From: Psychrobacter sp. NZS113 | GTDB taxonomy: Bacteria; Pseudomonadota; Gammaproteobacteria; Pseudomonadales; Moraxellaceae | Direction of reading: 5' to 3' | DNA: 64,000 bases | Assembly (NCBI RefSeq): GCF_015864825.1 | Contig: NZ_JADYWL010000005.1 | Location: 1 to 64,000, forward strand | Part shown: positions 36,318-45,775 of the stretch, one piece after another | Layout: the number at the start of each line of letters is the position of its first letter | How positions within the stretch are numbered: the stretch's first letter is position 1 | Translations under genes and position numbers: made by a program | Notes under the pieces: model-generated | The model's input: the letters and a program-made list of their open reading frames with translations, nothing else | Told to the model about the DNA's origin: nothing | Databases searched by the model: none

Positions 36318-38720
36318 CTAGCCATTAGTGCTATCAACTTGGATAGACATACCAATATGATTGGCCAATTCTGCAAATCCTGGGAAGCTGGTGTTAACGG
36401 TCTCGACCCCTTCGATAGTGATCTGCTCAGACGCACGCAAACTAGCAACAGCAAAACTCATGGCAATACGATGGTCATGGTGCGAGATAATGTGACCACC
36501 ACCGAATACAGGCTGGCTGTTATTGACTTCGCCGTTCTCACTTTCTGTGCCTTGACCTTCAATGATTAGCCCATCATCCGTTACGGTACAATCAATACCG
36601 AGAGTGTGCAATCCTTCAGCCATGACCGCAATACGATCAGACTCTTTAACGCGCAACTCTTTAGCACCAGTCAATACCGTACGGCCTTTTGCACAGCTAG
36701 CAGCGATAAACAATACTGGGAACTCATCAATCGCTAGTGGTACGAGATGCTCTGGTATCTCAATACCCTGCAAATTTGAGCCACGAATCGTAATATCAGC
36801 GACTGGCTCACCACCAACATGCGTTTCATTGCTTAGGCTAATATCGGCTTGCATCAGCTTTAGGATATCGATGATGCCAGTACGCGTAGGATTGATACCC
36901 ACTTGCGTTAAGGTCAACTCACTACCTTGGCTAATCGCAGCAGCGACCATAAAGAATGCTGCAGAGGAGATATCAGCTGGCACAGCGATATCGCCACCCG
37001 TTAGCTGACCACCGCCTATGACACTGATACGATTGCCCTCTACTGTCACTGGATAACCAAAGGCTGATAGCATACGTTCGGTATGGTCGCGGCTGACTTC
37101 AGGTTGGATGACAGTCGTTATGCCCTCGCTCCATAGTCCCGCCAGCAATAAGCAAGACTTGACCTGTGCAGATGCTACTGGCATATCATATTCAGCACCT
37201 TGCAGCGGCTTACCAACCATCTCACGACCAGTAATGCTAAGTGGTGCGGTACCACTATGCCCTGTGCTTTGAATCACAGCACCCATGGCGCGAAGTGGTG
37301 CAGCCACCCGTTCCATCGGACGTTTGTTTAAACTGGTATCCCCTGTCAACACACTATCAAATGATTGTGCCGCCAAGATACCCGATAGCAGACGCATACT
37401 GGTGCCTGAGTTACCCATGTATAAAGGTGTCTTGCTTGGTTTGAGTCCATTCATACCGACACCATGAATCGTCAATTTGCCGTTATCAGGCCCTTCAATC
37501 GTCACACCCATGTCACGAAATGCTTGCAAGGTCGCAAGCGCGTCTTCCCCTTCCAAAAACCCAGTGACATGCGTGACACCTGTTGCAAGGCTGCCAAGCA
37601 TGATACTGCGATGAGAGATAGACTTGTCACCAGGAATGGTAATGGTGCCTGAAACGGTATTGCTAGGAGTAATATTATAAGATGCTGACATGGCAGAAGT
37701 ATCCGTATAAGGGGTGCTGGCTAACATATGGCCAAAATGTCGCCGTGCGGCTTGCGCTCGGCCTAAAAGTCCCATCAGGGCGGTTGAATCTTTATCAATG
37801 ATAAGCTGACGCATGGTCTGTAGATAGACGCCATACTCATCAAGGGCGCTAACAATCGCGCTTTCGTTGGCAAAAAATATATCGTGCCACATTTTAGGAT
37901 CGCTGGCAGCAATGCGGCTAAAATCACGAAAGCCGCCCGCTGCATAGCGAAACATATCTAAATTATCATCATGACTGGCCAACTGTTCAACCAGATTGAA
38001 AGCGAGCAAATGCGGCAAATGACTGGTATGCGCTAAAATCGAATCATGATGCTCGGCTTCCATTGCCATCACGCTAGCACCCACTGCTTCCCATAACCGT
38101 CTTAGCTTACGTATCGCGACGATACTGGTCGTCGGTAGCTCACAGATAATGACGCTATGGTTGGCAAATAAAGTGGCGCGTCTGGCATGATATCCTGAAT
38201 TCTCAGCACCAGCAATCGGATGCGCTGGTACTAGTCCTGTCGGTAGCGAACCAAACACCGATTTGGCGGCATTGATGATATTGACCTTGGTACTACAAAC
38301 ATCCGTAATGATGCAGTCAGTCGCCAGTTGTCCGTCATCCATCGCGGCTTTGATATCGACAAACACCGCTTGCACAGCTTGTACTGGCACAGCGATAACT
38401 ATCAAATCACTACCTGCGACCACATCACTTAATGCTGAACTGCCTGCGTCTAATAAGCCATGTTGAATGGCCTCCTCGATGCTTGGCGCGTGTCTATCGA
38501 CGGCAACCAAACGGTCACTGAGACCATTGTCTTTGATGGCTTGAGCAAGACTGGCACCAATGAGTCCAAGCCCAATGACACAAACTTGCTTGAATCGTGG
38601 CATCTGCATATTGGTAAGCGATTTTTTATTATTTTGTTGACTGTCTTTCTGGCTATTCACGGCTTTTCTCATTGAACAAATTAACGTCCGTTTAGATATA
38701 TCAGTGTCGAAAAAACTCAC
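36318..38720 (-). CDS. tyrA-aroA: Bifunctional prephenate dehydrogenase / EPSP synthase (TyrA-AroA fusion)
   Basis: An 800-residue fusion. Residues about 43-330 are prephenate dehydrogenase (Rossmann motif G-L-G-L-I-G-A-S-L-A, then P-A-H-P-I-A-G and H-D-S-I-L-A-H-T-S-H-L-P-H). Residues about 350-795 are 5-enolpyruvylshikimate-3-phosphate synthase (P-G-D-K-S-I-S-H-R, G-N-S-G-T-S-M-R-L, L-R-V-K-E-S-D-R, D-H-R-I-A-M-S). The protein thus catalyses steps before and after chorismate. Fusion of these is known in Moraxellaceae. The start is uncertain: a GTG at 38720 gives a polar leader of about 38 residues, and later ATGs at 38672 or near residue 38 are possible. hisC lies 60 bases upstream. Confidence 0.95.
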   Translation of the reverse strand: MSFFDTDISKRTLICSMRKAVNSQKDSQQNNKKSLTNMQMPRFKQVCVIGLGLIGASLAQAIKDNGLSDRLVAVDRHAPSIEEAIQHGLLDAGSSALSDVVAGSDLIVIAVPVQAVQAVFVDIKAAMDDGQLATDCIITDVCSTKVNIINAAKSVFGSLPTGLVPAHPIAGAENSGYHARRATLFANHSVIICELPTTSIVAIRKLRRLWEAVGASVMAMEAEHHDSILAHTSHLPHLLAFNLVEQLASHDDNLDMFRYAAGGFRDFSRIAASDPKMWHDIFFANESAIVSALDEYGVYLQTMRQLIIDKDSTALMGLLGRAQAARRHFGHMLASTPYTDTSAMSASYNITPSNTVSGTITIPGDKSISHRSIMLGSLATGVTHVTGFLEGEDALATLQAFRDMGVTIEGPDNGKLTIHGVGMNGLKPSKTPLYMGNSGTSMRLLSGILAAQSFDSVLTGDTSLNKRPMERVAAPLRAMGAVIQSTGHSGTAPLSITGREMVGKPLQGAEYDMPVASAQVKSCLLLAGLWSEGITTVIQPEVSRDHTERMLSAFGYPVTVEGNRISVIGGGQLTGGDIAVPADISSAAFFMVAAAISQGSELTLTQVGINPTRTGIIDILKLMQADISLSNETHVGGEPVADITIRGSNLQGIEIPEHLVPLAIDEFPVLFIAASCAKGRTVLTGAKELRVKESDRIAVMAEGLHTLGIDCTVTDDGLIIEGQGTESENGEVNNSQPVFGGGHIISHHDHRIAMSFAVASLRASEQITIEGVETVNTSFPGFAELANHIGMSIQVDSTNG

Positions 38721-38780
38721 GTTCTCGTTATATATTTAAGGGTAGTTTGACTTACTTTAAAAATACACGAATAGTATCGT

Positions 38781-39923
38781 TTAATCGTCAGTTAAAATAG
38801 AGCGCAACGTATCAATCAAGCGTAGATTGTCTTCTGCTAAACCAACGGTGATACGTAGCCAGTTATGTAGACCATAAGCAGCTAATGGACGGATGATAAC
38901 ACCCTGCTCTAGCAACGCTTCATGGATAGAAGCAGCAGTTATGTCTTCCATCTCAACCTCTATTTTTACCATAATAAAGTTAGCGTGTGACTTGATAAAC
39001 CCTAACCCTAACGCGTCAAACTGCTTTTCCAACCAACGCATTTGCTCATCATTCATCAGACGCGTTCTTTCAATAAAGTCCTGATCCGCAAGTGCTGCGG
39101 CTGCGGCTGCCAAACCAATACGACTGACATTAAATGGCTGACGAATACGGTTCAGTAGTTCAGCAACGGCGACCGAGCTCAGTGCATAACCCACGCGCAA
39201 GCCAGCCAGCCCATACGCTTTGGAGAAAGTACGGACGATGACGACATTATCAAACTCGTCGAGCAGCGCCCGATTGTTACTTTCAGGGCTGTATTCGATA
39301 TAGGCTTCATCTAGCACCACCAAGACTGAGCTTGGCACACTCGCCATAAATGCATGCAACTCTTTATGCGTAAGCTGAGTACCCGTTGGGTTATTAGGAT
39401 TGGCAATGAACACGAGCTTAGTATTAGGATTGTCCTGAACCGCTTGGCTCATCGCTTTTAGATCATGACCAAAGCGCTGTGCAGGTACTTCAACATCCAT
39501 AGCACCTTGCATCTTCGCTAGCATCGAATACACCACAAAGGCATATTGACTATAAACGATGGCATCACCAGCACCAACAAAGCTACGCGCCAAGATATCA
39601 AGCAAATCATCAGAGCCATTACCCAAGGTAATCTGGTCGACATTCACATCATTAAAATCAGCCAATGCTTGCTTGAGATAGTAACCGTTGCCATCAGGAT
39701 AGCGTGCCAACTGACCTAACTGCTCAGTAATCGCTAGCGTAACTTTTGGTGAGCACCCTACTGGATTTTCATTACTCGCAAGCTTCACCACATCTGAGAT
39801 GCCATATTCACGCGTGAGTTCTTCTACTGGCTTTCCTATTTGATAAGGTGCCAATGATAAAATACTGGCATAAGCAGGTACAAGCGGTGACAAGCTTGAC
39901 TCTATCGACTGAGATGATTGCAT
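38781..39923 (-). CDS. hisC: Histidinol-phosphate / aromatic aminotransferase
   Basis: A 380-residue class I/II PLP aminotransferase of the HisC type. Visible are A-S-N-E-N-P-V-G-C-S near residue 50, N-P-N-N-P-T-G-T near 177, D-E-A-Y-I-E-Y near 210 and the PLP Lys in R-T-F-S-K-A-Y-G-L-A-G-L-R (about 237). In pseudomonads an equivalent hisC lies between pheA and tyrA and serves aromatic as well as histidine synthesis; gene order here is the same, so a phenylpyruvate or hydroxyphenylpyruvate aminotransferase role is likely. TAAGGA precedes the ATG. Confidence 0.92.
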   Translation of the reverse strand: MQSSQSIESSLSPLVPAYASILSLAPYQIGKPVEELTREYGISDVVKLASNENPVGCSPKVTLAITEQLGQLARYPDGNGYYLKQALADFNDVNVDQITLGNGSDDLLDILARSFVGAGDAIVYSQYAFVVYSMLAKMQGAMDVEVPAQRFGHDLKAMSQAVQDNPNTKLVFIANPNNPTGTQLTHKELHAFMASVPSSVLVVLDEAYIEYSPESNNRALLDEFDNVVIVRTFSKAYGLAGLRVGYALSSVAVAELLNRIRQPFNVSRIGLAAAAAALADQDFIERTRLMNDEQMRWLEKQFDALGLGFIKSHANFIMVKIEVEMEDITAASIHEALLEQGVIIRPLAAYGLHNWLRITVGLAEDNLRLIDTLRSILTDD

Positions 39924-39994
39924 GATTTATCCTTAGATGTGAGAACGCACCTATTATTGGTTAAGCCTGTGAATCTTAGTGGTGGCGGCCAGTT

Positions 39995-40058
39995 GTTATA
40001 CGCTATGACTTAAAGGCAATAGCTTAAAGAAAGTAGCTTAAAGACAATAGCGTATAAC
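39995..40058. repeat. Hairpin enclosing three 14-bp tandem repeats between pheA and hisC
   Basis: GTTATACGCTAT at 39995 and ATAGCGTATAAC at 40047 form a perfect 12-bp inverted repeat. The enclosed loop is three 14-bp units (GACTTAAAGGCAAT, AGCTTAAAGAAAGT, AGCTTAAAGACAAT). No T-run follows on either strand. Confidence 0.8.
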
Positions 40059-40075
40059 GATAGTGCTTATGAGAT

Positions 40076-41257
40076 TTATAGTACGGCTTTTGGATATGAG
40101 CCCAACACGCGTAAATCCTTCACTAATGGGCGGATATCGTTGATGGCTGCGCTGACATTTGGATCGTCAATATGACCGTCCATATCAATAAAGAAAACGT
40201 ATGCCCACTTATTAGGACGTTCAGGACGTGTTTCAATACTGGTCATAGACACGCCATGATAAGACAGTGGCTTTAGTATCTCGATAAGCGCGCCAGCTTT
40301 ATCATGGGCAGAGACCACGATAGACGTTTTGTCTTGTCCTGATGGCGCAATCGCTTCATGACCAATGATGAGGAAACGTGTGGTATTGCTTGGATTGTCT
40401 TCGATGTTTGAGTAGAGCTTGTGTAGATCATACTCTGCCGCTGCTACATCACCGGCAATCGCAGCTGAGTGCCATTCGTTTTTCAGACGACGGGCTGCTT
40501 CACCATTGCTCGATACGGCAACACGCTCAACATTAGGAAAATTCACATCGAGCCAATGACGGCATTGTGCCAATGATTGCTGATGAGAATAGATACGGCT
40601 TAGCGCCTCTACTTTAGTGTGTTCAGCGACCAAGAAATTCTGATGAATAGGTAATTCAACTTCACCAATAATCTTTAAGGTAGAAGATAAAAATCCATCT
40701 AAAGTATGATTGACCACACCCTCTGAAGAGTTTTCAACAGGTACCACACCATACATTGCTGTACCCGCTTCCACTTCACGGAACACATCGGTAATGGTCG
40801 TCATCGGTACCGTGTCAGCAGCCTTACCAAAATGCTTGAGCGCGGCAGCATGCGTAAAGGTGCCAACAGGACCCAAGAACGCAATGCGTTGCGGCGCTTC
40901 TAAATCCAAGCAAACTGACATGATTTCACGGAATAAACGTGCCATCTTTTCATCAGCAATTGGGCCAGCGTTACGCTCCATGACAGCTTTTAGCACTTGC
41001 GCTTCACGCTCAGGACGATAAAAAATAGGATTGCTACTTTCGGTCGCCGAGCTATTAGCAATATGGTTTTTCTTAACTGCGGCCACTTGCTGAGCCAGCT
41101 TGGCACGGTTATTAATCAACGTCTGAATTTCGCAGTCTACTGCATCGATGTTTTGACGGATATTATTCAAAAATTCTTTTTCAGTCGCGGTATCGCTAGT
41201 GCCTGCAATGCCCTGATTTAGGTTATCTATGTTTTGCTTTGGTGACTGCTCACTCAT
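40076..41257 (-). CDS. pheA: Bifunctional chorismate mutase / prephenate dehydratase
   Basis: A 393-residue P-protein making phenylpyruvate from chorismate. An AroQ-type chorismate mutase lies at about 30-120 (I-R-Q-N-I-D-A-V-D, then Y-R-P-E-R-E-A-Q-V-L). Prephenate dehydratase follows at about 125-300 (F-L-G-P-V-G-T-F-T-H-A-A, V-V-P-V-E-N-S-S-E-G-V-V, T-T-R-F-L-I-I-G). An ACT domain (about 308-385) contains S-I-E-T-R-P-E-R, the Phe feedback site. AAAAGGA precedes the ATG. It heads the operon with hisC and tyrA-aroA; serC is not upstream here, unlike pseudomonads. Confidence 0.96.
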   Translation of the reverse strand: MSEQSPKQNIDNLNQGIAGTSDTATEKEFLNNIRQNIDAVDCEIQTLINNRAKLAQQVAAVKKNHIANSSATESSNPIFYRPEREAQVLKAVMERNAGPIADEKMARLFREIMSVCLDLEAPQRIAFLGPVGTFTHAAALKHFGKAADTVPMTTITDVFREVEAGTAMYGVVPVENSSEGVVNHTLDGFLSSTLKIIGEVELPIHQNFLVAEHTKVEALSRIYSHQQSLAQCRHWLDVNFPNVERVAVSSNGEAARRLKNEWHSAAIAGDVAAAEYDLHKLYSNIEDNPSNTTRFLIIGHEAIAPSGQDKTSIVVSAHDKAGALIEILKPLSYHGVSMTSIETRPERPNKWAYVFFIDMDGHIDDPNVSAAINDIRPLVKDLRVLGSYPKAVL

Positions 41258-41790
41258 TACCGCCCATCCTTTTTCTAAAATTATTACTGAGTTTTATAAC
41301 TGTTAGATACTACTAATATAGATACTACTAATAAATACTAATATATTGGTTCTAAATACTTGGCATATCGTCAAAATTCATAAACGTTTAGGTAGTCGCT
41401 GTTAAGATATCGCTATTGAGATAAAGTATTCTAGCAATAATGCTTAGATAAATGACATTTCATCGAATAATCTATCAAAACAACTTAACTTCCTAAACCT
41501 GTCTAGCACTGTTGCGACAGGCTGACGATACATCAGCTAGCAAATGTAGCGGCCAAACCACTGACCCGCTCTACTATAACAAAAACTATGGTCAGTGCCC
41601 ATGCGTAAATACGTGTAAACCCGCTAATATTAGCAAAGTTATAAGATATGACAGAAATGCACGGTCAAACTATGGGTCAATATTGGCTCAAAACTGTGTT
41701 ACAGTTTAAAACTAACAGCAGATAGCACTATAAATAATAAAACAACCAATTAATAAATGGCATTATAAATTGAAAATTAAAGGATATTAG
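41258..41790. other. Intergenic region between divergent pheA and tal
   Basis: 533 bp. A perfect 15-bp tandem duplication (TAGATACTACTAATA at 41305 and 41320) lies about 50-80 bases upstream of pheA and is followed by a shorter related unit. The remaining sequence, including 41500-41700, shows no supported gene, RNA or known repeat. Confidence 0.5.
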
Positions 41791-42732
41791 ATGAACGCAT
41801 TACAACAGCTTCGTACCATGACCACCATTGTCGCTGATACTGGAGACCTGACCGCCATTGCGCGTCTAAAACCTATCGATGCAACCACTAATCCAAGCTT
41901 AATCACCAAGGCACTCATCCACCCTGACAACCAAGGCATGCTATCAGAGACCATGAGCCGCCATAATGGCGATATAGATGCTGTGATTGACGCACTTACT
42001 ATTCAGATTGGCTGTGATATTCTAGAACTCATCGAAGGCCGAGTGTCCACCGAAGTCGATGCACGCTTGTCTTATGACACTCAAGCGACGATTGATAAAG
42101 CCTTAGCGTTTATGGACGCTTACCAAAAGGCAGGTATCAACTCAGACCGTGTGTTGATTAAAATGGCCGCAACTTGGCAAGGCATTGAAGCCGCACGCTA
42201 TCTTGAAACCCAAAACATCCACTGTAATCTGACGTTATTGTTTGGACAGCATCAAGCGATTGCATGTGCCGATGCTGGCGTGACACTGATATCACCGTTT
42301 GTGGGTCGTATCCTAGACTGGCAAAAACGCCAACAAAACCGCCAAAACGTGCCAGCCTCTGATGATATGGGCGTACAGTCAGTGAAGCGTATTTACCAAT
42401 ACTACAAACAGCATGACTATTACACCCAAGTCATGGGCGCAAGTTTCCGTTCAACAGAGCAAATATTAGCGCTGGCAGGTTGTGACCTATTAACCATTGC
42501 ACCCAATCTCATTGATGAGCTCGCAGCGATGGACACTGAAGTAATACAACAGTTGTCACCGAGCATGTCACTGGATATGGCGGATATGACCCGCGTGAGC
42601 TTGACGCATGAAGAATTCAGTGCGGCCTATCAAAAAGACACGGTCACACAAGACTTATTACCAAAAGGTATCGATGGTTTTATCAATGCACGTGATGAGC
42701 TTGCTCAGATGCTAGCGACTATACGGAGTTAA
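41791..42732 (+). CDS. tal: Transaldolase
   Basis: A 313-residue class I transaldolase of the pentose phosphate pathway, moving a dihydroxyacetone unit from sedoheptulose 7-phosphate to glyceraldehyde 3-phosphate. Signatures are D-A-T-T-N-P-S-L-I near residue 30 and the Schiff-base Lys in V-L-I-K-M-A-A-T-W-Q-G (about 128). The later segment Y-K-Q-H-D-Y-Y-T-Q-V-M-G-A-S-F-R is also typical of the TalB type. AAAGGA lies 8 bases before the ATG. It is transcribed alone from a long upstream gap. Confidence 0.96.
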   Translation: MNALQQLRTMTTIVADTGDLTAIARLKPIDATTNPSLITKALIHPDNQGMLSETMSRHNGDIDAVIDALTIQIGCDILELIEGRVSTEVDARLSYDTQATIDKALAFMDAYQKAGINSDRVLIKMAATWQGIEAARYLETQNIHCNLTLLFGQHQAIACADAGVTLISPFVGRILDWQKRQQNRQNVPASDDMGVQSVKRIYQYYKQHDYYTQVMGASFRSTEQILALAGCDLLTIAPNLIDELAAMDTEVIQQLSPSMSLDMADMTRVSLTHEEFSAAYQKDTVTQDLLPKGIDGFINARDELAQMLATIRS

Positions 42733-42895
42733 GACACTAAGTTAAGATTCATAGTCACTAGATCAGTCACTAATGCATCCACTGATATCGATAATACTCT
42801 GCGAACTGTAACAACAGGCAATAAAAGAAAGTTGCCTGCTAATAGCAAGTTGGCTATTATGGCCCACTTCCAACAACCAGAAGCAAGGCTTGATT

Positions 42896-43393
42896 ATGAA
42901 GCGGCTATCAATGTTATTAGTAAGCGGTGCTCTCGCAGTCAGTGCGCATGCAGTGGACTGGTCAAAAGTATCAGAGAGTCCAACTGGATCAATTTTTAGC
43001 TTAGACTTGGAATCTATCGAAAGCTCCGACATCAATATCATAGACGAAAAAGACGTCGAAAATATCACTGTGTCTATTCGTCGAACCTATCCTCCACAAA
43101 CGAATGAGACGAAAGTAGATAACGTAAAAAAAGATAACGTAAAGAAAGACAAAGCGAAAAAAGACAATATTCATCATAGTGACCAGCAACTACTAATCTC
43201 TTGCAAAGATGCCAGTTATTATAGACGTGCCTATGTGAACTACGGAGCCAAGGATAAAGTATTGGCCTCTTGGCAATCAGAAAAACCAATACTAACCACC
43301 AAAGACTTTAGAACCACTACGCCCAATACAGTCGGACGCACATTGGTAGAACAAGCTTGTAAAAGTTATGAGCAAGCCCAAGAGAACGCTTAA
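42896..43393 (+). CDS. Small secreted protein, possibly surface-adhesin-E-like
   Basis: A 165-residue protein with a signal peptide ending in S-A-H-A (about residue 20). The mature start V-D-W-S-K-V-S-E-S with L-D-L-E-S-I and later S-C-K-D-A-S-Y-Y-R-R resembles the general layout of the small secreted surface-adhesin-E domain, but this is a weak resemblance by eye. A Lys-rich linker of imperfect 5-residue repeats (N-V-K-K-D) splits the domain near residues 80-97. Two Cys, near 107 and 157, could pair. ATG at 42896 has AAGG 8 bases upstream; the TTG at 42890 is less likely. A terminator follows directly. Confidence 0.65.
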   Translation: MKRLSMLLVSGALAVSAHAVDWSKVSESPTGSIFSLDLESIESSDINIIDEKDVENITVSIRRTYPPQTNETKVDNVKKDNVKKDKAKKDNIHHSDQQLLISCKDASYYRRAYVNYGAKDKVLASWQSEKPILTTKDFRTTTPNTVGRTLVEQACKSYEQAQENA

Positions 43394-43396
43394 AAT

Positions 43397-43430
43397 AAAA
43401 AAGCGCGCTGAATAATATCAGCGCGCTTTT
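43397..43430. terminator. Bidirectional terminator between the secreted protein gene and apt
   Basis: AAAAGCGCGCTGA / TCAGCGCGCTTTT stem, short AT-rich loop, between converging genes. Confidence 0.9.
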
Positions 43431-43472
43431 GTTCAATATCTAAGGTTTATCTTGGCCTGTAAATAACGCTTG

Positions 43473-44042
43473 CTAGGCTTTCAGCACTGTATAAACAGGT
43501 ACTGGAAAGTCGCCATGTAAATCAACTAAGTCTAGCAATACTAAAGCACCCACGACTGTATGTTCTGCTGAGCGGCACAGCTCATAGGCTGTGGTTAGCG
43601 TACCACCAGTCGCTAAGATATCATCAACCAGTAATACACGCTCAGGCGGCAAATTATTTTGCATTTCAAGCGTATCTTTACCATACTCTAGAGCATAGGC
43701 TTTATTTGCAACGGGTGGTGGCAGCTTACCCGGTTTACGTAGCAAAATCATACCTTTGCCCAATCGGCCTGCCAGCAAACTTGCAAACACAAACCCACGT
43801 GCTTCTACAGCCCCAAAACAATCTACCTCATCCATCAACCCTTCTGGCAGTGCGGCAAGTAGCGCATCAATGACTTCGTTGATATGACTGCGCAGTAACG
43901 GTGTAATATCATAAAAATCAATGCCAACTTTTGGAAAATTTGGTACTGTGCGAATAACTTGCCAAAATGGATGATCGGTATTGAGCATATTAGATGACTC
44001 GTTTTCGGTGTTTGTAGATGTAGCAGTGGTACTGGTGCTCAT
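43473..44042 (-). CDS. apt: Adenine phosphoribosyltransferase
   Basis: Purine salvage enzyme making AMP from adenine and PRPP; 189 residues from the ATG at 44042. The PRPP loop is V-L-L-V-D-D-I-L-A-T-G-G-T (about 129-141), and the dimer/adenine region E-A-R-G-F-V-F-A-S (about 75-83) and R-K-P-G-K-L-P (about 95-101) fit the family. About 18 Ser/Thr/Asn-rich residues precede the conserved domain and are atypical. AAGGGTT is the probable ribosome site. It shares the terminator with the convergent secreted-protein gene. Confidence 0.95.
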   Translation of the reverse strand: MSTSTTATSTNTENESSNMLNTDHPFWQVIRTVPNFPKVGIDFYDITPLLRSHINEVIDALLAALPEGLMDEVDCFGAVEARGFVFASLLAGRLGKGMILLRKPGKLPPPVANKAYALEYGKDTLEMQNNLPPERVLLVDDILATGGTLTTAYELCRSAEHTVVGALVLLDLVDLHGDFPVPVYTVLKA

Positions 44043-44048
44043 GGACAA

Positions 44049-44393
44049 CCCTTAACTTATATGGTTTAGATAACAACTGAATAGTAACTGGATGATACTG
44101 TATCAACGATAAATGATGACTAATACGGTGAGTTTAGCGGCAAGTATTATAGCATAACTGATACCAGCATCTAGGCTAGGCTCTGAAGCTCGTCGCTTCT
44201 CAATTAGGGACAGAACCAACATCCCTCTTGATAAAAGCAAAGCAATCTCAATATACAAGTGTAAACTTAACTACGAAAATCACGGTTATATGCTAAACTA
44301 CGTGCGCTTTCGCAGTCTGACATATTGACTGTAATCCCAAATATAAGTGTCAATAGCGCACTGTAACACTAGTAATGATCGATAGGACTATTT
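44049..44393. other. Intergenic region between divergent apt and rubredoxin genes
   Basis: 345 bp holding both promoters. I see no repeat copy, operator or RNA structure that I can support. Confidence 0.4.
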
Positions 44394-44558
44394 ATGAAAC
44401 GTTATGAATGTATTGTCTGTGGCTGGATATATGATGAAGAGCTTGGTTGCCCAGAAGAAGGAATCGCACCAGGTACCAAATGGGACGACATCCCTGATGA
44501 CTGGACGTGCCCAGAGTGCGGTGTGGGCAAGCTTGATTTTGAGATGATTGAGCTGTAG
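44394..44558 (+). CDS. rubA: Rubredoxin
   Basis: A 54-residue one-iron electron carrier. Four Cys ligands sit in two CxxCG motifs: C-I-V-C-G-W-I-Y-D (residues 6-9) and C-P-E-C-G-V-G-K (about 39-42), with the usual aromatic residues (Y4, W10, Y12, W29, W38). It normally passes electrons from rubredoxin reductase to alkane monooxygenases or to oxygen-stress enzymes; neither partner lies in the window. TAGGA precedes the ATG. The alpha/beta hydrolase gene begins 27 bases after the stop, so the two are probably co-transcribed. Confidence 0.94.
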   Translation: MKRYECIVCGWIYDEELGCPEEGIAPGTKWDDIPDDWTCPECGVGKLDFEMIEL

Positions 44559-44585
44559 TAGACGACTCGCTAATTAGGACACTTC

Positions 44586-45635
44586 ATGACTATATCAAAT
44601 GATATCAATAATGCCAAAGAAAGTGCCAAACCATCTGTAAGCCTTGATGACAGCGTAGGAAGCTACCCTACTGCTGAGTGGCAAAAGTTTGGCGCGCATC
44701 AATGGTGCGACTCTGACTTGAGCAAATATCTGTATCAATCGATGATCAACATCGGTGATGGTATTGAACTCTGTGTCGAGGCTGGTGGCAATCCCAATAA
44801 TCCACCACTGCTGATGATTATGGGTCTTGGCTCACAGATGATATTTTGGCCAGATAACTTCATCAAGCGGCTTATTGATGCAGGTTTTTTTGTGATTCGT
44901 TTTGATAATCGTGATATTGGCTTGTCTTCTAAAGTTCAGATTGAAGGTCTACCGCGTATCAGTCAACTAAAAATGATGATGCGCTTGCAAACGGGTCTGT
45001 CCAATAAGAGCACGCAAGTTGCTTATAATTTGACAGACATGGCAGAAGATACCGTGCGCTTGATTAAGGCATTGCAGTTAGGTAAAACACACATCCTAGG
45101 CGCCTCTATGGGCGGTATGATTGCCCAAATCGTGGCAGCACGTTATCCAAGCCTAGTACAACGCATGGCGTTGATGTTTACCACGACCAATCGTGCCTTT
45201 TTGAAACCGCCGAAGCCCAAGCAGCTATATACACTCATTAATCGTCCTGAAAGCCATTCTGAGCGTGATATTGTGCGTCATAGCGTCTGGTTTATGAAAA
45301 CTGTCGGCACGCCCGGACATGTCAATGTACGTATGGTGCGTGAGATTGCCAAGCTGCGCTATCAACGCAATTTTCATCCGCTCGGTACGGTGCAACAGCT
45401 CAATGCTATCTTGGCATCAGGTTCTATCAGTCGATTTAGCAAACAAGTTAAAGCACCGACTATCGTGCTACATGGTAGTGCAGATGGCCTACTACCTGCC
45501 TCGCAGGGCCGCGTGGTGGCCAAGACCATTCCTAACGCCAAGTTCCAATTGATCGAAGGTATGGCGCATGACATTCCTGAGTATTATCAGCCATATATGG
45601 TTGATTTGATTGGCTCGCACTTATTAGAAAAATAG
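44586..45635 (+). CDS. Alpha/beta-fold hydrolase
   Basis: A 349-residue hydrolase. Catalytic elements: nucleophile elbow G-A-S-M-G-G (Ser about 171), oxyanion region M-I-M-G-L-G-S-Q, acid Asp in H-G-S-A-D-G-L (about 302) and His in E-G-M-A-H-D-I-P (about 330). The segment F-D-N-R-D-I-G-L-S-S is typical of the epoxide hydrolase/esterase branch. There is no signal peptide; the first 40 residues are polar, so it is cytoplasmic. The substrate is unknown. AGGAC precedes the ATG. It follows rubA closely. Confidence 0.85.
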   Translation: MTISNDINNAKESAKPSVSLDDSVGSYPTAEWQKFGAHQWCDSDLSKYLYQSMINIGDGIELCVEAGGNPNNPPLLMIMGLGSQMIFWPDNFIKRLIDAGFFVIRFDNRDIGLSSKVQIEGLPRISQLKMMMRLQTGLSNKSTQVAYNLTDMAEDTVRLIKALQLGKTHILGASMGGMIAQIVAARYPSLVQRMALMFTTTNRAFLKPPKPKQLYTLINRPESHSERDIVRHSVWFMKTVGTPGHVNVRMVREIAKLRYQRNFHPLGTVQQLNAILASGSISRFSKQVKAPTIVLHGSADGLLPASQGRVVAKTIPNAKFQLIEGMAHDIPEYYQPYMVDLIGSHLLEK

Positions 45636-45668
45636 TTTTTAAAGCGCTAGCAGCTTAACTGCTTCACA

Positions 45669-45720
45669 TAAAAAAAGAGTGTAAACCTATCATCAACTTA
45701 TAGGCTTACACTCTTTTTTA
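45669..45720. terminator. Bidirectional terminator between hydrolase and WG-repeat genes
   Basis: Long stem AAAAAAGAGTGTAAACCTAT / ATAGGCTTACACTCTTTTTT with one mismatch, and a T-run on both strands. Confidence 0.92.
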
Positions 45721-45775
45721 TTGCTAGGATACGACCTAAATACTTTACATGTGTCTTTAAACATAAGGGCAGCCT

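Noticed and set aside
41512-41709. 65-codon frame in the pheA-tal gap
   Set aside because: No ribosome site, odd composition and no recognisable motif.
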